A program made the position numbers and the translations under genes. Below, piece after piece: positions 49,949 through 60,697 of a stretch of 64,000 nt of DNA. The stretch comes from an uncultured Prevotellaceae bacterium (GTDB lineage Bacteria; Bacteroidota; Bacteroidia; Bacteroidales; Bacteroidaceae), in assembly GCA_946415645.1 (NCBI GenBank), contig CAMKTJ010000006.1:1-64000 (forward strand), written 5' to 3'. Below the pieces are notes generated by a model. That model worked only from the letters and a program-made list of their open reading frames with translations, did not search any database and was not told the DNA's origin. Position 1 is the stretch's first letter. The number at the start of each line of letters is the position of its first letter.

Positions 49949-52900
49949 TTCCCATTAATAATGTAGAGGCCCTTCTGAACTCTGTTAACCTTACGTCCAC
50001 TCAGGTCATAGATTCCATCAGATTGAGCATTGTTCATTGATGATGGAACATCCCCAATGCCAACCTCGTCTTCGTTAACATAGCCACAGTAAGAGATGTA
50101 GTCGCCACGCTCTACCTGCCAGTTCAAGATAGGCCATCCGTTGCCGATGGTGCCATTGCTGTTCCAGCCTTCCCATTTGCTAACAGTGGTGCAGATCTCC
50201 TGCTGGTTGCTACCATCAAAGAAGGGATAGTTAATCTTCAGTATAGCACCTCCGCCAATCAAGCTGTTAGCCTGACTACCGTTGACCTTGCCGGCAGAGT
50301 AACTTGACAGGAATTCGTATTGACCTTCAACGGTACCAATCATATCACCTATTGTGCCCTCGCCCTGAACGGCAGCACATGTGTAGCTGTTGCTGATGGT
50401 GGTATTATTCATTACTGTACCGATAAGGGCACCGGCTGTGCCGTCTTCAGTTCCTATTGTTCCGCTAACGTATACACCATTGATAGTAGTTGTGGGTGCG
50501 TCTTCTGCTTCGGCATCGCCTGTGCGTCCAGCCAGACCGCCTACGGAAGAGGTGTTGCCACCCTCTACAGTGATGTTCCAGAGACCCAAGTTCTGAACGC
50601 TACCAACAAAGGTACCAAAGAAACCTGTCTCGTCTGTGTTATCTGCGTTGGCAGCAACGGTTACGTTTTTGATGATGTGCTTGTTACCATCCAGGCTGAC
50701 ACGCTTGCCATAGCCCTCAGAGAAGCTGTTACCAAAGAAGTTGGCATTCAGAGGCCACCAACCCTTGCCCGTCATGTTGATGTCATCCATGAGCTTGAAG
50801 TAAGTAGTCTGTCCATCCACCAGTCGGTCTTGCATACTCTGCAGGTCTGCTGTAGTAGCAATCTGATAGGGATCAGTCTCTGTGCCACGACCTTTAGTTT
50901 GGAGTAAGGTAGCCTTCATGGTGGCATTGTTCATATCGAACTCTATGAGGTACTTGCCGGCAGGTGAGATACGCCATGTACGGTCCAGTCCACGCACAAG
51001 ACTGTCAACTTTCTGACCGCTCTCAAGCTGCAAGTACTGCTCGCTGCTTCCGTATCGGGCCTCGGTCCAGCTGCTGCGGGCTGTGGTGCTGTAGTTAGCC
51101 ATATCCGCAGTGCTACGACATGCCATGATGCCGAATGAACAGAATGAGTTGGCATTGTCCAGAACCATATCCACAGTACCTACATACTTGCCGTTGCCTA
51201 CATGCTGCAGTGGCCACTGTTCGGTATTCTTCCAGCGTGCGGTTGCACCGCTGCGATCAGTCAGGGTACCAGTTACGTATACCTGATTGTCCCAGTTGTA
51301 GCTATCCTGCAGTTTGCAATCCACAGTGCCGTTCTCCAAATCCAATACAATATTATATGTACCGTTCAGTGCCTGCAGGTCGGTGCCGCCCTCCTGTATG
51401 CCAAAGATGTGGATGGCAGGCGTTACAAAGTTGCGGTTGGCATCGTTACACTTGTAAACGGTATTGATGCGACGGAAGTAGAAGCCTGCACGCTGGTAGC
51501 CTTGGATGCGACGACTACGATCCTGCAGGGTGACAGAGCCTACCCATTTGCCATCAGCATTCTGGTGGAGGGGATACAGACCACACATGGTGTTGTAATT
51601 CCATTCGTTATTCTCGGAATTTTCATCGTATAGGTCGCCCTGAACGTAGACGACACCTCCAATATTAGGATCCTTCATGAGGGCTTCTATCTTCTCTGTT
51701 ACCTGCTGGTCAGTGAGACTGCCGAGAACAATAACACTAGAGAGCTCGTTGTAGACATCTGTTAAGTACTCTTCCAACTCCCCTTCCTTTAATCCTTCGG
51801 CCATATCGCTAGCGAACTGACACAGATCGTCAAGCTGCTTGTACAACTCTATGCTAGGCTCTATTGCATTGAATTCATCATTGATAAGGCTGATGAGTTC
51901 AAACTGCTTACTTGTATCGTTATTAGTACGAACCTGACCTATATATTTACGGATGTTATCGATGTGAGACATACTCATGAATCGATCCTGATCATATCGC
52001 TGGATCTCCAGTAACTCAAGTCTGGCCTCGTACTGTTCCATCATATCGCTGATAGCCTGTTGGCTTTCTCCCTGATAGATGAGTTGGAATCCGCCCCATA
52101 CGGTGTGGTTCTTGTTGCGCCAGGGAGTTGCATCGTTTCTGACACCCACTTTCAGCGTTCCGTCTGTTACAACGGCGTATGCGCTTTGGCGGTAACGATT
52201 ACCATTGAAGGCAAAGCTGGCAGTGTAGGTGTTGTCAGGGAAGTATCCGAATCCATCTATAAAGATATCCGTGCTGCCTGTTTCCTCTCCATTGTGAGGT
52301 GCGTCGGGATCGTTGGTGCTGTCATAGCGACAGTTCTCTCCGTTGACGGCGTTCTCCACTTCCAATGGGTCGGCATATACACTCATGATAGGCGTATTAT
52401 AGTTATTCAGGAATAGCTTGGCCGGGATGGCATCGGTGCCATCATATGTACCTTCTTTGCCAGCACCGGGACGGTGGTAGGCATTGGCTCTTAGCTCATA
52501 GATTCCGTTGGGGATACCTGTGATCTGCTGTTCAACAACGAAGGCGGAGTTGTAGCCTGCTGCTACAGGGAAGACGTCTGTGAATCCGGCGTTGTCAACG
52601 ATATTGCCGTTCTGGCTGTCATCTAACTGTACGGTCCAACCCTTCCAGTCTCCTTCGTTGAACTTGGGGTTCGCAATGAATGATGTAACATCCATACCTT
52701 CTGTGTGGCTGGCTGATAGAGCCTTTGACAATAGAGTGCGCGCAAACTGCATCTCGTCCTGCAATTCCTGAATGCCCAATAGGCGATTCTCCTTGATGTA
52801 GAGATAGGTACCGTTGGGGAACCGGTCAGACGGGGCTTCCTCTTCTGTCAGATATGCCTCCAGCTGGTCGGTCTCTTCGCCCTGTAACTTATCGTTGTTC

Positions 52901-55900
52901 TCCTCCCAATATGCATTGATATCAGCTATGGCAGCGTAATATGCCTGATAGACGGGAACGCAGAGTTTAATCATGTCGGGCAAGCGGACAGCTTTGTCAG
53001 CAGCGACCAGAATCTGATCCTTTCCCGTAAGGTTCTCTGCACCGTCAATTACCTCCTCATATTCCTCCATGAGGGTTGTCTGACTTTCCAGACTTTGTAT
53101 TTCCTGAACATCTTCTGCAATCTGCTGTGCTATGAGGGCATATGAGTCAGCATCATCACCTATGTATTCTAAGCGCATACGGTCAATAGCAGAATAGCAG
53201 TTTGCATTATGAATCTGGTTGCTGAAACCAATGGTCAGCGTGTCTGAGGTGACAGCAAAGTATAGGAAGTTCCAGTACTTGCCTTTGCTGAAATACTTGG
53301 CAGTACCCACGGCATTTGAAGGTACGTAGGTGTCGTTGGAGAGAAGTGTCTCGCCCTGACCGTCGTTCAACCTATATTCCAAAGCCTCTGCAGTGATGTC
53401 TTTGAGTCGGATTCCGGTACGCAGACCATTGCTCTCGGCATAGACATAGGTGTTACGATTCAAATCCTGGAAGTTATCAGGGTTACCGTAAACTTCCTCG
53501 TTGTTGAGCGCTGCAGCACGACTGTAGCCCTGAACACGCAAGCGGTAAACACCAGGCTGAAGTCCGGCTATACGCTGCCATGTGTCGAATTTCTTGTTGG
53601 TATGCTCGGCCAGACCTTCTGTTACGTTAAAGCCTGTACCCTCCCAACCAAAGTTATCTGTGTTGAAGTCCGGGTTCTTGATACCTTTGACAAAACCATC
53701 GTAATTCATATCTTCCTGACCGCAGACAATACAGAAGCCATGACTAAACTCATGGTCAGGTATGATGTTCTCCTTGTTGTTGGAGTATGTGACAGAAGAA
53801 GGATCCACAGTACCGTCGCATAACATCTTTCCCTTGGGATATACCACAGCGTGTCCGTTGGCAAATGGAACGGGCTGAGAATCTGCTTCGTTATCATTAT
53901 CCAGATTCTGGAACCATGTGATATAGGACTGATCGCCATTGAGCTTGTAGCAGAGTTCACCAGACTCTATGATTTCAGAGTCTTCTATGATGATGCCTTG
54001 CTCGCCCTGTGTGGCGTAGATATTAGAGAAGATACCGTTGCCATGACGAACAAGCCACATGTCTGCACGGTCATTTCCGGATACGTCGGCACAAGACCAG
54101 CAGTTGGATACGCGGGGACTATTGCTGCCTGCCCATCCTGCAATGGCGGCGCATTCATTTGAACCCTCAATGATACCTGATGAGAAACAGTTCTCTATGA
54201 CGAGGGTAGTCTTACTGCCGGAGTTACCTCCAAAGATACCAGCGGCCTGTTTTCCAGTGGCATATACATTACCCATGTTTCCAAGGTTGCGTAATGTTAC
54301 GTTGCCGCTCATCTGGTTGGTACCGCCCACCAAGGCCACGCACTCACCAGTGCCGCTGATGGAGCAAGTCCTGTCGAGTAGCAGGTTCTCAATAACAGCT
54401 CCGTTGCCAGGCTGTCCGATGAATCCTGTGTAGCTTGTACCATTGATATGCAGATTGCTGATTTTGTGTCCTTGTCCATCGAAGTGACCGGAATATCTGG
54501 CGCCTGAACTACCAAGAGGGCTGAACAGATCTGAGTACATCTCCATGTCAATGTCAGCAGTAAGGCGTACATCCCAGTCTCCACAGTTCTTCTCGTTTAC
54601 CATGCGAGACAGCCAATATAGCTTAGAATCGGTGTCTATACAGTGGAAACCATCCACAACCTCGGCATAGTCTAATTGCGGTGCATCGCAATTGATACAG
54701 AAGCCATCCTCAAACTCGTGGGGAGGCAGACTCCCTCCATCGGTATTGCTATATACAACAGAACCCAAGGGAGTTCCATCGCAGCTGAGCTCACCGTTGG
54801 CAAACACTTTGCCACCCTCAATATAGTAAGGTACAGGTACAGCATCAGTTCCTAGCTTCTGATACCAAGAGATTGTTGTCTGGTCTCCGTTCAGCAGATA
54901 GCAGAGTTCGCCCTCCTCTACGGGATTGTCTGTTGTCCAGTCTTCGTAGATACCCTGACCGAACTCCTCTGTTCCAGTAACGTCAAAGCAGTTTGTGACA
55001 TTCATGGTGCCGGGCTCATAGCGAACTAAGTTGCAGAGATAACCAAACTTGCCGCCAGAGTTATCTACACCATTGATTATACCTTTGTTCACGCAGTTGA
55101 TGATAGAACTGCCACCGGCGTTCAGCCATGAACAGAAAGCTGTAGCAGGTACACCAGTTATTTCGCCTGTATTCAGACAGTTGACCATCTTCATAGCAGG
55201 GTATGCACTCAGTCCTGCGCCTACAATACCTCCGGTGGCTCCTGTACCAATGACGCTTGCTTCGTTGACACAGTTTTCGATAGTGAGAAGCGTGCTGCCA
55301 TTGGTTTGAACGCCACCAATGAGGGCACCAACTCTTCCGTTACCGATAATCTCGCAACTCTTGTCGATGATAAGGTTGCGGATGACCGTTCCACCACGGA
55401 CATAGCCGAAGAAACCAACGCCATCTTGTTGCAGGTTGAGAATCATGTTTTTGATGCGGTGTCCCTGGCCATCGAAGATACCATTGTACTTGTAGGTGGT
55501 GTTAGGTCCGATGGGAGAGTGAGCATTTTCTACACCGCCAAAATCAATATCAGCAGTAAGTTTACCATTGATGGTAGTAAGATAAGCCTCGTTGACCATG
55601 GCTGTAAACCATTTTACATCAGCTGCTGAAGCCAAAGGCAGGAATCCGTCGGCATCAGGCGTGATATGGTCTTGCAGCAGGTTGCCACAGACAGTACACC
55701 AACCATCAACATCGTTGTGCTGGGGGGTAGGAGAGGTGTTCTCGTTAGAGAAGGTGAGTTCACCCTCTAATACAGTTCCGTCGCAACGTTTGTTACCAAT
55801 ACCGAATACCTCCTTATGTGTGCTGAATGGAACAGGGAATGCGTCCTGACCAAGTGTCTGGTAGAAGACTGTGTGGTCTGAAGCCTTGTTCAGCATATAG

Positions 55901-56667
55901 CAAAGTTCACCTGTACCAATAACAGAGGAATTAATGTAGGTGGTACCAGTGGGGGCATTGCCACCGTCGCCATCCTGCTCGTAAGCGAAGCAGTTAATGG
56001 TAGAGGCCTTGCTTTGGGGATTACAGAAAGAGTATGCCGATGGTAAGTCTGTCTCCATGATGGAGATACAGTTACGAGCCTCGACGGAACCTGCACTGTT
56101 CACCCAGCCGCAGAAAGCCATATTGTAGGCATCCGTTCCTGTGAACTTGATGGCTGATACGCAGTTGGTGATGTTAGTGCTGCCGTTTACATAGCCGATG
56201 AAGGCTGCATTAGAGGCATTGGCACCGCAGTTAGAGCTGATGGTGGTCAGCACCACCACATTCTCGAACGTACCATAGCCAGTACCGCCCAAAACGGCAG
56301 AGTTCTTGTACGTAGCATTGATGTTGCCATCTACGATGAGGTTCTTGACACTTCCCTTGAACTTTACGAACATAGCAGTCTGCTCACCAGGGAAGTCATA
56401 GTTGACCGTAATGGTGTGCCCGTCTCCATCAAGGGTTCCGGTGAAATCACTTGCGGTAGCCATTCTGAAGTCCAAGTCGGGAATGTCAGCTGTCAGCTTG
56501 ACACTCGTCTTCTCGTAGCCGGCGACCTTAGTCCAAGTTTGAAGGTCGGCCTTGCTTCCAATCAGATACGCACCGCTCTCGTCTGTTTGCAGATTCTGTG
56601 CAAAGACGTTGGTTCCTATTAGCCACATAAAGGCTAGTTGGAACATTAGGTGTAGTTTTGTCTTCAT
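49930..56667 (-). CDS. Giant secreted repeat protein (GLUG-type), 2,245 residues
   Basis: A signal peptide (LMFQLAFMWLIGTNVFAQ) leads into three related modules of about 330 residues, each with a GLUG-like beta-helix part (DGQGHRIKNM.., NLIIDKSCEIIGNGRVGALIGG), a GELCYxLN..QPVPF block and a CxxC motif (WCTVCG near 322, FCINCD near 659, FCIVCG near 981). From about 990 come jelly-roll or CBM-like domains, helical linkers, a further beta domain and a last GLUG segment (VGGLAGRTG). The end (IYDLSGRKVNRVQKGLYIINGKKVAIK in parts) is a sorting tail. Probably a surface adhesin or glycan-binding protein; it lies 48 bases downstream of GH115 in one operon. Confidence 0.85.
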   Translation of the reverse strand: MKTKLHLMFQLAFMWLIGTNVFAQNLQTDESGAYLIGSKADLQTWTKVAGYEKTSVKLTADIPDLDFRMATASDFTGTLDGDGHTITVNYDFPGEQTAMFVKFKGSVKNLIVDGNINATYKNSAVLGGTGYGTFENVVVLTTISSNCGANASNAAFIGYVNGSTNITNCVSAIKFTGTDAYNMAFCGWVNSAGSVEARNCISIMETDLPSAYSFCNPQSKASTINCFAYEQDGDGGNAPTGTTYINSSVIGTGELCYMLNKASDHTVFYQTLGQDAFPVPFSTHKEVFGIGNKRCDGTVLEGELTFSNENTSPTPQHNDVDGWCTVCGNLLQDHITPDADGFLPLASAADVKWFTAMVNEAYLTTINGKLTADIDFGGVENAHSPIGPNTTYKYNGIFDGQGHRIKNMILNLQQDGVGFFGYVRGGTVIRNLIIDKSCEIIGNGRVGALIGGVQTNGSTLLTIENCVNEASVIGTGATGGIVGAGLSAYPAMKMVNCLNTGEITGVPATAFCSWLNAGGSSIINCVNKGIINGVDNSGGKFGYLCNLVRYEPGTMNVTNCFDVTGTEEFGQGIYEDWTTDNPVEEGELCYLLNGDQTTISWYQKLGTDAVPVPYYIEGGKVFANGELSCDGTPLGSVVYSNTDGGSLPPHEFEDGFCINCDAPQLDYAEVVDGFHCIDTDSKLYWLSRMVNEKNCGDWDVRLTADIDMEMYSDLFSPLGSSGARYSGHFDGQGHKISNLHINGTSYTGFIGQPGNGAVIENLLLDRTCSISGTGECVALVGGTNQMSGNVTLRNLGNMGNVYATGKQAAGIFGGNSGSKTTLVIENCFSSGIIEGSNECAAIAGWAGSNSPRVSNCWSCADVSGNDRADMWLVRHGNGIFSNIYATQGEQGIIIEDSEIIESGELCYKLNGDQSYITWFQNLDNDNEADSQPVPFANGHAVVYPKGKMLCDGTVDPSSVTYSNNKENIIPDHEFSHGFCIVCGQEDMNYDGFVKGIKNPDFNTDNFGWEGTGFNVTEGLAEHTNKKFDTWQRIAGLQPGVYRLRVQGYSRAAALNNEEVYGNPDNFQDLNRNTYVYAESNGLRTGIRLKDITAEALEYRLNDGQGETLLSNDTYVPSNAVGTAKYFSKGKYWNFLYFAVTSDTLTIGFSNQIHNANCYSAIDRMRLEYIGDDADSYALIAQQIAEDVQEIQSLESQTTLMEEYEEVIDGAENLTGKDQILVAADKAVRLPDMIKLCVPVYQAYYAAIADINAYWEENNDKLQGEETDQLEAYLTEEEAPSDRFPNGTYLYIKENRLLGIQELQDEMQFARTLLSKALSASHTEGMDVTSFIANPKFNEGDWKGWTVQLDDSQNGNIVDNAGFTDVFPVAAGYNSAFVVEQQITGIPNGIYELRANAYHRPGAGKEGTYDGTDAIPAKLFLNNYNTPIMSVYADPLEVENAVNGENCRYDSTNDPDAPHNGEETGSTDIFIDGFGYFPDNTYTASFAFNGNRYRQSAYAVVTDGTLKVGVRNDATPWRNKNHTVWGGFQLIYQGESQQAISDMMEQYEARLELLEIQRYDQDRFMSMSHIDNIRKYIGQVRTNNDTSKQFELISLINDEFNAIEPSIELYKQLDDLCQFASDMAEGLKEGELEEYLTDVYNELSSVIVLGSLTDQQVTEKIEALMKDPNIGGVVYVQGDLYDENSENNEWNYNTMCGLYPLHQNADGKWVGSVTLQDRSRRIQGYQRAGFYFRRINTVYKCNDANRNFVTPAIHIFGIQEGGTDLQALNGTYNIVLDLENGTVDCKLQDSYNWDNQVYVTGTLTDRSGATARWKNTEQWPLQHVGNGKYVGTVDMVLDNANSFCSFGIMACRSTADMANYSTTARSSWTEARYGSSEQYLQLESGQKVDSLVRGLDRTWRISPAGKYLIEFDMNNATMKATLLQTKGRGTETDPYQIATTADLQSMQDRLVDGQTTYFKLMDDINMTGKGWWPLNANFFGNSFSEGYGKRVSLDGNKHIIKNVTVAANADNTDETGFFGTFVGSVQNLGLWNITVEGGNTSSVGGLAGRTGDAEAEDAPTTTINGVYVSGTIGTEDGTAGALIGTVMNNTTISNSYTCAAVQGEGTIGDMIGTVEGQYEFLSSYSAGKVNGSQANSLIGGGAILKINYPFFDGSNQQEICTTVSKWEGWNSNGTIGNGWPILNWQVERGDYISYCGYVNEDEVGIGDVPSSMNNAQSDGIYDLSGRKVNRVQKGLYIINGKKVAIK

Positions 56668-56715
56668 TGTTAATTTGTTGGGGTTAGTATGTTATTAGTT
56701 TATGTTGTTTTTGAG

Positions 56716-59700
56716 CTAATGGATGATGTATTTCTTTCCGTTCACGATGTAGATACCCTTCTTGAGTGAAGAGTGAAGAGTGAAGAGTGAAGAATCCTCT
56801 TGCCCCTTGCCCCTTGCTCCTTGCACCTTACGACCAGCAAGGTCATAGACATCATTATTTTGAATTTTGAATTTTGAATTTTGAACCCTATCTATTCCGT
56901 CAATGGCATCATTGTTTGTCTCCACTTCTTCGATGCGGAAGTAGTCCACGCGGAACTTACCTGTACGGTCGGTTCCTGTTGCCAGTTTGCCATCACTTTT
57001 CCTGCAACCTGAGCGGATGCCAAGGGTCAGGTCTTCTCCCTCGGCTACCGTAACCAATACGCTCAGTTCCTGCATTGCGGTAGCATTGACACCCACTCCA
57101 TCCGTATAGGAGGCAAAGGTAGATGTCTCACCCTCTGTCAGGTTGTTCTGGTAGGTGCGGGGTGTGCTGAAGTATTGAACCTGGTCATTGGCAAAGAGTC
57201 GACCTTGACCTTCCAGTCCTTTCTCGCTCCAGAACAAGCAGCTAACACGGTAGGTGGTATTAGCCTTTAGCTTGTTAGCAGGTATTGTCTGGTAGAGGCA
57301 GAAATCCTCTGGAATGGGACGGAGGCCGCTGGGGGTGAAAGCACAATAGTTCTGTCCGTGCATGCCTTCGCCCTTACCATAGATGCCTGAGGTGGTCATT
57401 GTGTAGTTGCCAGTGTAAGATATCTCCCATCCATAGGGAACAGCGTTCAACACGTTCTTGCCCTCGGCCAGAGTTTCCGCATCCTTGTATTCGAAGTCGG
57501 GGTTCACCAGTAACTCCTGGGTTAATGAATCGGGGTCAGTTGTGGGGAGGTCAGCTAAACGTCGGATGGTGAAGTGGTCAACCTTGAACCATCCCGTCTC
57601 GTCGGTCTGTGCTCCGGCATTGCTGATGCAACTAGTCTTGATACCCAAGCGAAGGTCCTCTCCCTTTTGTATCTTCAGGACAACGCGCATGGGATGCATG
57701 ATGGTATGAGTCTCGTATCCAGCTTTGTATCCTGCAAAGGTGTTCACCTCGTCGTCTTTCAGAATCTGGTCGTAATCGTGTTTGTAAGCGTAATACTGAA
57801 CTTGGTTGTTGGCAAAGAGACGACAAGAGCCTCTTTTGCCCGACTGTACCCAGAGCCAGCAACCAACCTCGTAGATGCCGGGTGTGAGTTTCTCTGCAGG
57901 AACAGTCTGGTAGAGCTCGCAGTCCTCTGGCATGGGTTTTGATTTAATCCAGCACAAGTTGCTGTCATCACCCTTAATAGACTCGTCTTTGTTAATACCA
58001 TAGGAATTGCCATTGAGGGTTCCCTTCAACGTCCATCCGTAGGGGACTCCACGACGGATAGAGCCGTCGGTGTTGGTGAGAACACTATTACCGCTTTTGT
58101 ATTGTTCAAAGTCTGGGTTTACCATCAGTTGGGGAGCAAGGTTGTCATCTTCCACGGCATCCATCTGACGATACATAATCTGACTGACCACAATGGCTGG
58201 ATTCATGGCATAGATGCGTAATTGGTAGTCTTTCTCGGCAGTAGCCTTATATGTGAAGCGTGCCTCAGAGTAACCGTACATCACATTGTCACTCCATTTA
58301 TTTGTCTCGGCATTACATTTAATGCTGGCTGTTGTTATGGAACCTGTTCCCATAGCCATTCCCACAACCAAGTCATTACTGGTGGTGATGGGGAAGGTGG
58401 GAAGACAGCGTACGACAATCTGGTACGAACCTTTCTTCAAAGGTACGCTATACTCCAGGTATGGACCTTTGCTACGGGCTGTAGTGGCTGTGTATTTGGT
58501 GTAGTCGATGGGCCAGACTGTCATGCTGCTGTCGCTGACGCCCAAGTTCTGTAATAATTGCCAATTGCCTCTGCTATTGGTGTAATCAGATGCGGTAATG
58601 AATTTCATATCATCAGTGAACATCTTGCCCTGCACATTGTTAACCTCATTGGATGTTGCTGCATATACGGGACCGAACTGACTGGTCATGTTGGCATTGG
58701 GACGCATGCTCATAATACCGTTCCATTTGCCACCAGCTAGTGTGTTGTTGAAATAGTCTGTCAGATAGACAATGTTGTCATAGCTGGTACGTGATAGTGC
58801 AGCATATTGCATACTGTTCTGGCGGTCGCCCATGCCGGCGTACCAGAAACTCAGGTTAGCACCTAAGAGCTTGATGTTCATGTCGGCTGTAGCTACAATG
58901 GGGTAGGTAAAGAGCTCGAAGTAAGCATCCTTCAATCGGGTGGGGATGCTGGCTTCCAGATTCTGAACCCTACGGGCCAGATTCTGATAATCAAAAATAC
59001 GCTGCTTCATCTCCTCGTGTGTGAAGACAACCTCGCGCACTGTCTCAGGTTTGCTCTGTGCAGCCAGTCGGTAATGTTCCAGGCGTATGTCAGCCATTTC
59101 GTCGGCCAAATCCTCACCAAAAGTCTTGGCTGCCCACCAACGACTGAACTTCCAGGCATTCTCGGGTGTCCAGCTCTTAACGTTCCATGCCAGTTCCATA
59201 CAGAACTCAAACTCCACTTCGGCAGGTTTTATGTCGCCTACGTTAATCATCCAGAAGCGCTGCATGCCATTCTCGTAGGCTTTGCAGAGTTCATAGCTTA
59301 TCAGCGAAGGCGAGATGGTGCTGAGCCAGATGTAGGAACAAGGATTGCCTAAATAAGAAAGGTGGTAGTAGATACCGTTGCCACCACTGCGCTTCTGTTC
59401 GGTTGCTGTGGGCAGCTGACGGATGTAGGCGTAGTTGTCGTCCACCCAGCAGAGAGTTACATCGTCTGGGATTTTCAGTCCGGCGTTGTAAAGTGTCAAT
59501 GCTTCCTTATATGGAATGTATATCTGCGGTACCTTGGTGGGGTCTCCTCCCAGAGAATCTGTGATAATCTTTCGCTGACACTCTATAATGTCCTTCAGAC
59601 CTGCCAACTGAGCTTCTTGTCCCTCGTAACCCAATAGAGCCACATCTTGCAAACCACGCATACCTATGTCATAGATACCCTCGTAGTCACGTGCCTCTCC

Positions 59701-60648
59701 TGCGCGTTTGGCCCAATAGTCAAAGCATCCCTCTGGGTTGTTGGCAAAGGTGAAGTTGCTGCTATTATTACCACTCTTAAAGCGAGGCCACTCCCAAAGG
59801 TTGTCGCGTAGCATGCTGTCACCGCTACTCATTACTATAGCCCATGCTTTGGCTAAACGCTTGTTTTCCTCCATCGACCAGAAGGCCTTGGAACTACCAT
59901 GTTTGGCTGGCCAGAGGCAGTTGGCGCGCAGACGTAGCAGCAGTTCCATTACCTTTTCATATGTATTCGGACCAATGTTGTTGCAGCTGGCGTCAATGGT
60001 TTTCTTGGCCCAGGGGAGAAGTGCCCAATCTTCATCGTTGATAAAAAGTCCTCGGTATTTTACCGATGGGGCTTCCACCTCTGTATAATCACCGCTTGCA
60101 TAAATGGTATTCATGGGGGGCGGAGCTACGTCAGCCCACCAGATGTAGGGAGAAACACCAATGCGCCGACTGATCTCGAACAGTCCGTATGCTGTCCCTC
60201 TTGGCGTTCCGCCAATGATTACCAACGCCTCTTCTATACCTTCTGCCGGATTCTTGATGAGTTGCAGGGTGTATGCCTCCCATCGATCCGTAACGCCAGT
60301 GGTGTCTATCTTGCCGGCTTGCATTAGATTGTCAATGAATGTGGAATTGCCCAATGTTCCGGCTATAATGGGATAGTCGCCGTTCTTCAGGTTGTTCCGT
60401 AAAAGCAGTGTTTTGCCTGTGACAGCCTTGATATCTTGAATAACACAGTTAGCGACGGTGGTAACCACCTCAGCATCATGGGCATCTACAACCAAGACTG
60501 CATTCTTGCTACTACCGACAATGGGGAATCCATTTACCGCTGTCTCGGTAAAGGTGATGTCAGCTTTTGCTATGGTAACGCATAGCAGCATTGCCAAAAG
60601 TAATACGTTGTATAACAATCTATGTAAATATAAACTTAATTTGACCAT
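56716..60648 (-). CDS. Glycoside hydrolase family 115 (xylan alpha-glucuronidase-like)
   Basis: About 1,310 residues. Start set at MVKLSLYLHRLLYNVLLLAML (60648): the open frame goes on to 60729, but the promoter (-7 60667-60674) lies inside that extension. After the signal peptide, the GH115 body includes GTPRGTAYGLFEISRRIGVSPYIWWADV, KYRGLFINDEDWALLPWAKK and LLRLRANCLWPAKHGSSKAF in pieces. GH115 enzymes remove (methyl)glucuronic acid from xylan. Two CBM-like beta domains follow (about 860-1270). The C-terminal tail has in-frame oligomer repeats (QNSKFKIQNND, SSLFTLHSSL) around YDLAGRKVQGAR. First gene of the operon with the giant repeat protein. Confidence 0.88.
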   Translation of the reverse strand: MVKLSLYLHRLLYNVLLLAMLLCVTIAKADITFTETAVNGFPIVGSSKNAVLVVDAHDAEVVTTVANCVIQDIKAVTGKTLLLRNNLKNGDYPIIAGTLGNSTFIDNLMQAGKIDTTGVTDRWEAYTLQLIKNPAEGIEEALVIIGGTPRGTAYGLFEISRRIGVSPYIWWADVAPPPMNTIYASGDYTEVEAPSVKYRGLFINDEDWALLPWAKKTIDASCNNIGPNTYEKVMELLLRLRANCLWPAKHGSSKAFWSMEENKRLAKAWAIVMSSGDSMLRDNLWEWPRFKSGNNSSNFTFANNPEGCFDYWAKRAGEARDYEGIYDIGMRGLQDVALLGYEGQEAQLAGLKDIIECQRKIITDSLGGDPTKVPQIYIPYKEALTLYNAGLKIPDDVTLCWVDDNYAYIRQLPTATEQKRSGGNGIYYHLSYLGNPCSYIWLSTISPSLISYELCKAYENGMQRFWMINVGDIKPAEVEFEFCMELAWNVKSWTPENAWKFSRWWAAKTFGEDLADEMADIRLEHYRLAAQSKPETVREVVFTHEEMKQRIFDYQNLARRVQNLEASIPTRLKDAYFELFTYPIVATADMNIKLLGANLSFWYAGMGDRQNSMQYAALSRTSYDNIVYLTDYFNNTLAGGKWNGIMSMRPNANMTSQFGPVYAATSNEVNNVQGKMFTDDMKFITASDYTNSRGNWQLLQNLGVSDSSMTVWPIDYTKYTATTARSKGPYLEYSVPLKKGSYQIVVRCLPTFPITTSNDLVVGMAMGTGSITTASIKCNAETNKWSDNVMYGYSEARFTYKATAEKDYQLRIYAMNPAIVVSQIMYRQMDAVEDDNLAPQLMVNPDFEQYKSGNSVLTNTDGSIRRGVPYGWTLKGTLNGNSYGINKDESIKGDDSNLCWIKSKPMPEDCELYQTVPAEKLTPGIYEVGCWLWVQSGKRGSCRLFANNQVQYYAYKHDYDQILKDDEVNTFAGYKAGYETHTIMHPMRVVLKIQKGEDLRLGIKTSCISNAGAQTDETGWFKVDHFTIRRLADLPTTDPDSLTQELLVNPDFEYKDAETLAEGKNVLNAVPYGWEISYTGNYTMTTSGIYGKGEGMHGQNYCAFTPSGLRPIPEDFCLYQTIPANKLKANTTYRVSCLFWSEKGLEGQGRLFANDQVQYFSTPRTYQNNLTEGETSTFASYTDGVGVNATAMQELSVLVTVAEGEDLTLGIRSGCRKSDGKLATGTDRTGKFRVDYFRIEEVETNNDAIDGIDRVQNSKFKIQNNDVYDLAGRKVQGARGKGQEDSSLFTLHSSLKKGIYIVNGKKYIIH
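56762..56888. repeat. Two oligomer repeats inside the GH115 C-terminal tail
   Basis: gagtgaagagtgaagagtga (56764-56793) and tttgaattttgaattttgaa (56861-56884), at the same two tail positions as in the CotH-like protein. Confidence 0.8.
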
Positions 60649-60666
60649 TTCCTTTGTATTTGTTTG

Positions 60667-60697
60667 CAAAAATAGCAAATATATTATTGTGCACAAA
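60667..60697 (-). promoter_or_regulatory. Promoter of the GH115 operon
   Basis: Minus strand TTTG (60694-60697), 19-base spacer, TATTTTTG (60667-60674). A second TATATTTG overlaps the spacer at 60676-60683. Confidence 0.7.
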
